5,966 bases of DNA from Desulfobacterales bacterium (GTDB taxonomy: Bacteria > Desulfobacterota > Desulfobacteria > Desulfobacterales > Desulfobacteraceae). The notes beneath the pieces were generated by a model. It saw only the letters and a program-made list of their open reading frames with translations, ran no database searches and had not been told where the DNA came from. Positions 1-5,309 of the stretch are shown piece after piece. A program made the translations under genes and the position numbers. The stretch is from NCBI GenBank assembly GCA_022361315.1, contig JAKSBB010000982.1, positions 1 through 5,966 of the forward strand, given 5' to 3'. The number at the start of each line of letters is the position of its first letter. The first letter of the stretch is position 1.

Positions 1-836
1 ATTTCGACAAGCTTAAGATGCCGGAGAAGAGAAAACGGGAACTGGACCGGGTGCTGCCGCCGGAGTCTGTGGCAAAGGAATCCATGAAAACCGTTAAAGG
101 TATTGTCTCTTTAGGATCTCCCCGTACCTTTGACAGAACTTCCCATGTCTTTTTCCCCTCGGCCCTGTGGCTGAATCATCTGGCCCGGATCTTCCGGTTT
201 TCCCATATCCCCATTCAGGAAGCGGCCATGCTGGTCACCCGTCTGCCCCTGGTCAAAACCGTTTCCCGTTCCATATATAACCGGGACGTGGGCGGTTTGA
301 ATTTCCTGATCTGCCCGGAAAATCACAAGGGGGATAAGCACTTTGTGGAGCGGTATCTGGAAGTGGCTACCGAATCCATTCCTCTGGGGCTGGGATTCCA
401 GTTTCTCAAGGCGGTATACGACGGGAACGGCTTTAAACGGATGGACCGTTCTGAATTGAACTATACCCATCATTTTTCCTTCTTCCCTAAAGATATTCCT
501 TTGTTTCATTTCTGGGGCGCCAAGGATTGCCTTGCACCGCTGCACAATGTGCGGTACAGCCGGTTCTATCCCCATAAACACAAGAAGGTCTACCGGCTGG
601 AACATGTGGATGATCTGCGCAAGGTGGAAATCCTGCCGGAAAAGAGCCAGCTCATTGATTTTATCATTGAAGGGGCAAACCACATTGATCTGTTATACGG
701 TAAACAGGCGGAAAACCTGGTGCACCCGCTTTTGGAGCAGATCATTGAGAATGTCTGGGACGGTTGGTCATATGAGGCCCACGCCCGTAGACATCCGGAT
801 GCGGCCGAATGTGTGTCACACATTGAGATGAAATAG
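1..836 (+). CDS. Alpha/beta-hydrolase fold protein, C-terminal part (5' end outside window)
   Basis: The reading frame is open from base 3 with no stop, so the ATG at 18 is probably internal and the gene starts left of the window. Residue numbers here count from that ATG. The pattern suits the second half of an alpha/beta hydrolase: a buried strand ending in SLGSP (31-35), a long helical, aromatic-rich cap region (about 36-155), a strand leading to FWGAKD with Asp170 as likely catalytic acid, and EGANHIDLLYG with His222 as likely catalytic base, then a closing helix. The nucleophile elbow (G-x-S-x-G) is not visible and should lie just upstream. The motif spacing recalls lipases, esterases and polyester-type hydrolases, but the substrate cannot be read. 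The last 20 residues are polar and His/Ala-rich. No signal peptide can be judged. The fold is fairly sure; the function is open. Confidence 0.8.
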   Translation, partial: FDKLKMPEKRKRELDRVLPPESVAKESMKTVKGIVSLGSPRTFDRTSHVFFPSALWLNHLARIFRFSHIPIQEAAMLVTRLPLVKTVSRSIYNRDVGGLNFLICPENHKGDKHFVERYLEVATESIPLGLGFQFLKAVYDGNGFKRMDRSELNYTHHFSFFPKDIPLFHFWGAKDCLAPLHNVRYSRFYPHKHKKVYRLEHVDDLRKVEILPEKSQLIDFIIEGANHIDLLYGKQAENLVHPLLEQIIENVWDGWSYEAHARRHPDAAECVSHIEMK

Positions 837-869
837 CAGACGGTTTATTTGTCCTGCCGTAATAAAAAA

Positions 870-907
870 AAGGGCGACAGTCTGGCTTGGGCGAGGCTGT
901 CGCCCTT
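870..907 (-). terminator. Strong hairpin, best read as a minus-strand terminator (possibly bidirectional)
   Basis: Arms AAGGGCGACAG (870-880) and CTGTCGCCCTT (897-907) are perfectly complementary over 11 bp with a 16-base loop. On the minus strand the stem runs straight into a T-tract formed by the A-run at 862-871, the canonical intrinsic terminator layout. On the plus strand the stem is followed only by TCGCATTGTT, a poor U-tract, although the hairpin sits 33 bases after the hydrolase stop and may still end that transcript. Confidence 0.75.
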
Positions 908-1041
908 CGCATTGTTGATGCTATCCTGTGAAATTAATGGAGAATTAACTTGCGGCACTAGGTAATAATGCCTATCTTGCCTTGTTATTGGCGTAAAATC
1001 GCGCCGCTACAGAAAGAAACGCAAGTGAAACAACCATCCAC

Positions 1042-1050
1042 AGGACGAGG
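1042..1050 (+). promoter_or_regulatory. Ribosome binding site of the chemoreceptor gene
   Basis: AGGACGAGG contains two Shine-Dalgarno-like purine blocks. The GAGG at 1047-1050 lies 5 bases before the ATG at 1056 and supports that start. Confidence 0.7.
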
Positions 1051-1055
1051 AACCC

Positions 1056-2690
1056 ATGACCGTAAAGAAAAAAGCAATTCTCCTGACTTCTCTGGTGGCC
1101 ATTGCCGTGGCGGCCATCTCTTTTATCCAGTTCAACTCTTTAAAGCACGTGGAACTTGAGTGGCAGCATCACCTGGAGCAGGCCGTTGAGCGTCAGCGTC
1201 TTTTAACTACCATCAGATCCCAGTTCGGGTATGGCGGGTTTATCCACAACTTCAAAAATCATGTGCTCCGCGGGCAATCCAAGTTTGTGGACCGGTTTGA
1301 AAAAAACAAACAGGTGATGATGGCGGCCATTGATGATTTGGAGGCGTTGTCCCAGGACCCTGTGGAAAAACAGGCCGTGGATGATATCCGGCAGGTGGCA
1401 AAAAAATATATTGCAGCCATCCAGGTCTCGGTGAAGATGCATGGAGAAGGCAAAACACCCCAGGAAATTGATAAGGTGGTGAAGATCTCTGACGGCCCGG
1501 CTTTTAAAGCCTTTGCCGTTATTGAGAAAATTGCCGAGGAAATGGAAACCGATAGCGAAGTCACCATGGACGACACCCTGGGAAGCCTGAAGACCTATGT
1601 AGCGGAAAGCCTTGTGGTGATGCTTATTGTTCTGGGATGTTATATTTTTCTGCTGTTTACCATCATACGAAAAATCACCAGCCTTAAAGCCTTTGCCCAG
1701 TCTGTGGGGGCCGGAGATCTGACCGTGACGTCGGGGGTGGTGTCAAAGGATGAAGTTGGTGTTATTGCAGCTGAACTGGATAAGATGGTGAGTGACCTGA
1801 ACACCATGTTCGGCAATATCAGCAGCAATGCCGGAAGCCTTGCAGAAGCATCGGATGCATTGTCGGGCACCTCCGCCGATATGAACACCGGTGCAGACGA
1901 TGTGCAGATGAGATCCCAGGCGGTTGCCGCAGCATCCGCCCAGATGAGTGATAACATGGATTCCGTGGCTGCCGCCGTGGAGGAGGCCTCCGCCAACGTA
2001 AATATGGTGTCCCAGGCTGCGGACAGCATGCTGTCCATGATCACCGATATTTCAAAGAACACGGAAAAAGCCCATGATATTTCCCGTTCCGCAGTGGCGG
2101 AGACCCGGGACGTTTCCGGCAAGGTGACGGAACTGGGTGAGGCCGCCAAGTCCATTTCCAAGGTGACGGAAGCCATCTCCGATATTTCCGAACAGACCAA
2201 CCTCCTGGCGTTGAATGCCACCATTGAGGCGGCCCGGGCAGGTGAAGCAGGCAAGGGATTCGGTGTTGTGGCCAATGAGATCAAGGAACTGGCCAGCCAG
2301 ACCGGTGACGCCACTATAGAGATCAACAGCAGCATCACAAATATCCAGACGGCCATCGCCGACACGACCGACCGGATCCGGCAGATTTCGGACGTCATTG
2401 ATGAGGTGAACGGCATCGTGGAGACCATTGATTCTTCTGTGGAAGTACAGTCCACCTCCACCAATGAGATCGCCGGAAACGTTCAGGAAGCCTCCCTGGG
2501 GCTGAGTGAAGTGGCCGAACGGGTTGCCCAGAGTTCCGGTGTGGCCGGGGAGGTGGCATCGGATATCGGTGATGTGAACACCTCGGCCGTCCAAATGGCT
2601 GAGGCCAGTTCAGATCTGAACACCAAATCGGGCCAGCTGAATGAACTTGCCGCCCGCCTTCATGAGATGGTGAGCCGGTTTAAACTGTAG
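1056..2690 (+). CDS. Methyl-accepting chemotaxis protein (transmembrane chemoreceptor)
   Basis: Complete 544-residue receptor that should sense a ligand or state outside the inner membrane and control CheA/CheW. Order of parts: short basic N-terminus and first membrane helix (about 7-24); a periplasmic, mostly helical domain of about 160 residues (25-184); second membrane helix (about 185-204); HAMP linker (about 205-255) carrying the DEVG motif at 232-235; then a long Ala/Ser/Glu-rich coiled-coil signalling domain. Its hairpin tip is the classic block with EQTNLLALNATIEAARAGE (379-397) followed by GKGFGVVANEIKELA, which binds CheA/CheW and identifies the family with near certainty. The HAMP lacks the usual proline after the second membrane helix (KITSLK instead of a Pro-containing turn). 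There is no C-terminal CheR/CheB-docking pentapeptide, as is common outside enteric bacteria. The periplasmic domain carries an unusual motif, GYGGFIHNFKNHVLRG (58-73). No che genes are nearby, so this is an orphan receptor. Ligand unknown. Confidence 0.96.
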   Translation: MTVKKKAILLTSLVAIAVAAISFIQFNSLKHVELEWQHHLEQAVERQRLLTTIRSQFGYGGFIHNFKNHVLRGQSKFVDRFEKNKQVMMAAIDDLEALSQDPVEKQAVDDIRQVAKKYIAAIQVSVKMHGEGKTPQEIDKVVKISDGPAFKAFAVIEKIAEEMETDSEVTMDDTLGSLKTYVAESLVVMLIVLGCYIFLLFTIIRKITSLKAFAQSVGAGDLTVTSGVVSKDEVGVIAAELDKMVSDLNTMFGNISSNAGSLAEASDALSGTSADMNTGADDVQMRSQAVAAASAQMSDNMDSVAAAVEEASANVNMVSQAADSMLSMITDISKNTEKAHDISRSAVAETRDVSGKVTELGEAAKSISKVTEAISDISEQTNLLALNATIEAARAGEAGKGFGVVANEIKELASQTGDATIEINSSITNIQTAIADTTDRIRQISDVIDEVNGIVETIDSSVEVQSTSTNEIAGNVQEASLGLSEVAERVAQSSGVAGEVASDIGDVNTSAVQMAEASSDLNTKSGQLNELAARLHEMVSRFKL

Positions 2691-2733
2691 ACCGAATCTT
2701 AATCAGGAAGGCTCTGATTGATATATGACAGAA

Positions 2734-2763
2734 AGAGCGGTAGGGATGCACCCCTGCCGCTCT
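2734..2763. terminator. Bidirectional terminator between convergent genes
   Basis: Arms AGAGCGGTAGGG (2734-2745) and CCCTGCCGCTCT (2752-2763) pair over 12 bp with one G-U, around a 6-base loop. On the plus strand the stem is followed by ACTTATATTTTCCCTTT, a usable U-rich tail for the chemoreceptor transcript. On the minus strand it is followed by TTTC and AT-rich sequence, a weaker tail for the PLD gene ending at 2811. A smaller perfect hairpin, AATCAG/CTGATT (2701-2706, 2714-2719), lies just upstream. Confidence 0.75.
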
Positions 2764-2810
2764 ACTTATATTTTCCCTTTGCATAATAGGTGGATGTTTT
2801 ATACAGGGGG

Positions 2811-4379
2811 TCACAATTGGGATTCCAGTGGAAGCAGACTTAACACACTGGTGTTTAAACGTTCCCAGAGACTGGTATAGGGTTCCACAGAGAATGTTTC
2901 CGGTTTCCCGTCCACCCTGCCGTGCCAAAGTATTCGCGTCGTCCCGTAACGGCCCTTTACCAGCTCCAGCCTGAACGCCCGGCTCTCTGTCATGGTATCG
3001 AACCCGTCTCCCATTATTTGTCCAAGCTTCTGAGATGATAATAAAACACCGATTTCAGTGTTGTGGAAGAGGGATCTGGGGTCAAGGTTCAATGACCCGA
3101 TAAATACTTTTTCCCGGTCGAAAACAAATGATTTGGCATGAAGACTGGCCTTGCCGGAACCTTTGAAAATAGTCCTGCCAAAAAGTGATTTTTTGGTGCC
3201 GGAACTTCTTTCGTTGCTCATCTCATAAATCTCCACTCCGCCTTTGAGAAGCTTTTTTCTGTATTTGATGTATCCGGAATGGACAATGCCCACATCGTTT
3301 GAGGCCAGGGAGTTTGTCAGTATTCTGACCCGGACCCCCCGGCGGACCATCTCCGTCAAAAAGGCAGTGCCTTCCCTTCCCGGAACAAAATAGGGTGAAA
3401 AAATAATGAGTTCTTTTTTGACCGCTTCCCAGTGGGGGGCCAGTTGCGGGGCAAGGTGGTATTCTGTCTGATCAAATCCCGAAGAAATTTTTTCCGGCTG
3501 ATCGGAAACAATTAACGCCGGCCCCCAGTGGAAGTCCAGTTGATGACGATTCAATTGTTTTGCCAGATCTGATTTACGTAAGGCGGAAATATAAGCGGAC
3601 TCCGATTGCTGTTGGATGAAGTCGGCAAGTTCCTGACGGGCAGTCTCAAACTGATGTTGCGTCACCGGTACCGGGTTCAGTAGATTGACCGGGTATGCCA
3701 GGTCACTGTTCCAATATTTATCGAAAGAATTGGAGACCTCATTCACCACAGGCCCGATGGCCAGAACATCCAGATCTGTAAATGAAAGATTCGGATCGGC
3801 CTGAAAATATTCGTTGCCGATATTTCTGCCGCCCAGAATCGTGACCTGATTATCTGCTGTCACAGATTTGTTGTGCATCCGCCGGGTGACGGTGCCATAG
3901 CGGGTAATTAACTGGGGTATTCGTGATACGCCTCGGCGGAAGGGGTTGAAAAGTCTGATCTCGATGTTGGGATGATGGGACATGATGGCGGCGTTCATAT
4001 CCCTGTCTTCCCTGTCCATGTCATCCACCAGGAGCCTGACCCGGACCCCGCGTTCTGCCGCACGGATCAACTGCCAGGTGAACAGGCGACCCACCAGGTC
4101 ATTATGAAACAGATAGTATTGAATATCCAGACTCACCCGGGCATGGTCGACAATGAATGCACGTGCCACAAAGGCATCAAGTCCCCCGGCAAGCAGGTGA
4201 AATCCTGAATTACCTGTCTGATCGGTGGTCGGTGCCGCCGTGATTTCTCCAAGCAGTGTGCTGCCGGTGTTCTGAATTGCATAAGAAGCTCTGACCCGTG
4301 TCCTGTCGGGAAGCTTGCCCGCACAACCTGTAACGAGTATGGAAACGCCGGCTAAAAAGATGACCAGGTTTTTTAACAA
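2811..4379 (-). CDS. Phospholipase D / cardiolipin synthase-like lipoprotein (two HKD motifs, ClsC-like)
   Basis: Complete 522-residue member of the phospholipase D superfamily, which makes or breaks phosphodiester bonds in lipids through a covalent phosphohistidine. Two HxKxxxxD motifs are intact: HNKSVTAD (His169, Lys171, Asp176) with the following GGRNIGNEY, and HAKSFVFD (His414, Lys416, Asp421) with the following IGSLNLDPRS. The N-terminus is a lipoprotein signal peptide with a lipobox ending VTG-Cys19; Ala at +2 predicts sorting to the outer membrane, facing the periplasm. The ending (EPYTSLWERLNTSVLSLLPLESQL region, 499-522) resembles tails I recall from ClsC/YmdC-type proteins, and E. 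coli ClsC is of similar length. The likely role is cardiolipin or related phospholipid synthesis or remodelling; plain phospholipase activity is possible. The start is TTG at 4379, chosen because the next in-frame Met is residue 122, a GGAGGA site precedes it, and it gives a proper signal peptide. No partner gene (such as a macrodomain protein beside clsC) is visible. Confidence 0.9.
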   Translation of the reverse strand: MLKNLVIFLAGVSILVTGCAGKLPDRTRVRASYAIQNTGSTLLGEITAAPTTDQTGNSGFHLLAGGLDAFVARAFIVDHARVSLDIQYYLFHNDLVGRLFTWQLIRAAERGVRVRLLVDDMDREDRDMNAAIMSHHPNIEIRLFNPFRRGVSRIPQLITRYGTVTRRMHNKSVTADNQVTILGGRNIGNEYFQADPNLSFTDLDVLAIGPVVNEVSNSFDKYWNSDLAYPVNLLNPVPVTQHQFETARQELADFIQQQSESAYISALRKSDLAKQLNRHQLDFHWGPALIVSDQPEKISSGFDQTEYHLAPQLAPHWEAVKKELIIFSPYFVPGREGTAFLTEMVRRGVRVRILTNSLASNDVGIVHSGYIKYRKKLLKGGVEIYEMSNERSSGTKKSLFGRTIFKGSGKASLHAKSFVFDREKVFIGSLNLDPRSLFHNTEIGVLLSSQKLGQIMGDGFDTMTESRAFRLELVKGRYGTTRILWHGRVDGKPETFSVEPYTSLWERLNTSVLSLLPLESQL

Positions 4380-4387
4380 ATCAATTG

Positions 4388-4393
4388 TCCTCC
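4388..4393 (-). promoter_or_regulatory. Ribosome binding site deciding the TTG start of the PLD gene
   Basis: On the minus strand GGAGGA ends 8 bases before the TTG at 4379. This near-perfect Shine-Dalgarno sequence at ideal spacing compensates for the weak start codon and fixes the start. Confidence 0.8.
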
Positions 4394-4429
4394 GGAGATG
4401 GGTTGAATTCTCGGCCGGGATGTTTTTCT

Positions 4430-4459
4430 TTTATCTCAAAGTTAAACCGGGGTTGGCAA
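4430..4459 (-). promoter_or_regulatory. Candidate sigma70 promoter for the PLD gene
   Basis: On the minus strand TTGCCA (4459-4454) and GATAAA (4435-4430) are separated by 18 bp, matching the -35 and -10 consensus at 5/6 and 4/6. Transcription would begin near 4423, giving a leader of roughly 45 bases that includes the ribosome binding site. The -35 box overlaps one arm of the 4453-4484 inverted repeat. Confidence 0.4.
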
Positions 4460-4484
4460 GTGTGATGTTTTGGGACTTGCGCCA
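4453..4484. repeat. Imperfect inverted repeat in the divergent region
   Basis: TTGGCAAGT (4453-4461) pairs with ACTTG-CG-CCAA (4475-4484 plus the next base) over 9 bp, with a two-base bulge in the right arm and a 13-base loop. It lies between the divergent PLD and tauE-like genes and overlaps the proposed PLD -35 box, so it could be a regulator site. Chance is not excluded. Confidence 0.35.
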
Positions 4485-4516
4485 AAAGTGAGGGTCGGTT
4501 ATGGTTCTTCCCGGAA

Positions 4517-4545
4517 TTGGAAATCGTTTTAACAAAACGGATAAT
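4517..4545 (+). promoter_or_regulatory. Candidate sigma70 promoter of the tauE-like gene
   Basis: TTGGAA (4517-4522) and GATAAT (4540-4545) are spaced by exactly 17 bp, matching consensus at 4/6 and 5/6. The expected start site, 6-7 bases after the -10 box, falls at about 4551-4552, on or next to the GTG start codon, which implies a leaderless or nearly leaderless mRNA if this is the promoter used. Confidence 0.5.
4525..4539. promoter_or_regulatory. Perfect palindrome in the promoter spacer, candidate operator
   Basis: CGTTTT-AAC-AAAACG has perfect 6-bp arms around a 3-base centre. It fills the spacer between the proposed -35 and -10 boxes of the tauE-like gene, where a repressor (for example of TetR, MarR or GntR type) commonly binds to block polymerase. 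No regulator gene lies in the window, so the binding protein is unknown. The arms are too short and AT-rich, and the tail wrong, for a terminator. Confidence 0.45.
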
Positions 4546-4550
4546 GAATT

Positions 4551-5300
4551 GTGGAATATCTTTTGATCCCCCTGGTGGCACTGGTTGCCTTTTTTTTGAA
4601 GGGGGTGACCGGAACCGGTACGACAACTGTCATCGTTGCCCTGGGATCTTTATTTATTGAACCCCGGCTTACGGTGGTTCTGGCCTCCTTTGTGAATATA
4701 TTCGGGGGGCTGAGCATGGTCAAACTGGACCCGTTACCCTTGTCCCGGCGGTATTGGGTGCCGATCTCTGCCTTGATGGTGGCGGGTTCTGTGGCCGGTG
4801 CGGTTGCCCTGAGTGTGATGCCGGGTCCTGTGTTTCAACTCATACTGGGGGGCGCATTTCTGTTGACGGCGCTTTGGTTTCTCATCCGTGTGCCTGTCCC
4901 GCGCGGCATCAGTAATACGCCGGTGGCGGCCGGTTTTCCGGATCTTTGCGTCGGCTGTTTTTCAGGATTCTGCGGGGGATTCATCGGTATAAATGCACCG
5001 CCCCTGGTACTTTATTTCTCCCGGGCGCTGGACAAGCGGCACCTGCGGCGTTTGCTGGTGCTCATCTTCATACCTGCTGCCGTGGCTCAGACCGTGACCT
5101 TTGCAGCTGCCGGGCTCCTGGATCGTCAGGTGTTGGCCTGGGGGCTGCTGATGCTGCCGGCCATGGGCTGCGGTATATGGCTGGGTAACCGGACCTTTGA
5201 TGTGATTTCCGAAGGGATGTTCCGCCGCATCCTAGGGTTGCTTCTCGTGGTGGTCTCCCTCCGGCTCATTTTTAAAGGGCTGGCAGGCCCTGTCCTGTAA
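4551..5300 (+). CDS. TauE/SafE family membrane exporter (probable anion permease)
   Basis: A 249-residue, very hydrophobic protein with about eight membrane helices (roughly 4-22, 24-36, 40-57, 70-92, 94-113, 130-157, 166-188, 193-213, 224-242; two of these may be one re-entrant unit). It shows the family's internal duplication: KGVTGTGTTTVIVALGSLF (17-35) in the first half is echoed by GFCGGFIGINAPPLVLYFS (139-157) in the second, each a Gly-rich helix break. The length matches the usual 240-270. Family members export or import small anions such as sulfite, sulfoacetate or other organosulfur and carboxylate compounds; the substrate here is not readable. The start is GTG at 4551: a stop lies in frame at 4545, no in-frame ATG lies nearby, and the first membrane helix begins at once. 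Only a weak GGA (4539-4541) precedes it. A run of eight T (4590-4597) lies within the first helix. It diverges from the PLD gene and converges on the TRAP permease gene. Confidence 0.85.
   Translation: MEYLLIPLVALVAFFLKGVTGTGTTTVIVALGSLFIEPRLTVVLASFVNIFGGLSMVKLDPLPLSRRYWVPISALMVAGSVAGAVALSVMPGPVFQLILGGAFLLTALWFLIRVPVPRGISNTPVAAGFPDLCVGCFSGFCGGFIGINAPPLVLYFSRALDKRHLRRLLVLIFIPAAVAQTVTFAAAGLLDRQVLAWGLLMLPAMGCGIWLGNRTFDVISEGMFRRILGLLLVVVSLRLIFKGLAGPVL
5276..5291 (-). terminator. Weak candidate terminator for the TRAP permease transcript
   Basis: AGGGC (5276-5280) and GCCCT (5287-5291) form a short GC-rich stem with a 6-base loop inside the 3' end of the tauE-like gene. On the minus strand it is followed by TTTAAAAA, a broken U-tract, about 20 bases after the TRAP stop. 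On the plus strand there is no U-tract. I see no better terminator for either convergent gene. Confidence 0.3.
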
Positions 5301-5309
5301 CTAATTTGA

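Larger units (their letters stand above)
837..1055. other. Intergenic region between hydrolase and chemoreceptor genes
   Basis: This 219-base stretch has no supportable gene; a 63-codon frame starting at 968 overlaps the chemoreceptor start and looks like a shadow. It contains the 870-907 hairpin and then AT-rich sequence with two AATTAA copies 11 bp apart (932-937, 943-948), within which TTAAT/ATTAA forms a small inverted repeat (934-938 and 944-948). The best sigma70-like pair I find for the chemoreceptor is TTGCGG (950-955), 17 bp, TATCTT (973-978), which is weak. TAAAAT at 994-999 resembles a -10 box but has no good -35 partner. I see no sigma28, sigma54 or c-di-GMP riboswitch signature. 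Confidence 0.5.

Noticed and set aside
111..683. Minus-strand open frame of 190 codons opposite the hydrolase
   Set aside because: The plus-strand frame carries coherent alpha/beta-hydrolase motifs, whereas the minus frame shows no recognisable domain and lies entirely within it.
908..1055. c-di-GMP (GEMM-I) riboswitch ahead of the chemoreceptor gene
   Set aside because: Such riboswitches are common before chemoreceptors in related bacteria, so I looked for the conserved GCAAAG-type core and paired stems and found neither.
968..1159. Plus-strand 63-codon frame upstream of and overlapping the chemoreceptor start
   Set aside because: No Shine-Dalgarno, no recognisable content, and it overlaps the well-supported MCP start in another frame.
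1640..2464. Minus-strand open frame of 274 codons opposite the chemoreceptor signalling domain
   Set aside because: It is antisense to an unmistakable MCP domain. Its Ser/Ala/Met-rich composition is what the reverse of Ala/Ser/Glu codons yields, and it has no domain or ribosome binding site.
2660..2690. CheR/CheB docking pentapeptide at the chemoreceptor C-terminus
   Set aside because: The protein ends in EMVSRFKL with no W-x-x-F-type tail after a flexible linker.
4453..4469. Possible sigma54 promoter (TTGGCAAG then TG-T) before the tauE-like gene
   Set aside because: The -24 part is good, but the -12 element reads GT instead of the nearly invariant GC. No enhancer-binding protein gene is nearby, and a better sigma70 candidate lies downstream.
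4525..4539. Palindrome before the tauE-like gene as an intrinsic terminator
   Set aside because: The arms are AT-rich with a 3-base loop and no U-tract follows; its position between -35 and -10 boxes fits an operator better.
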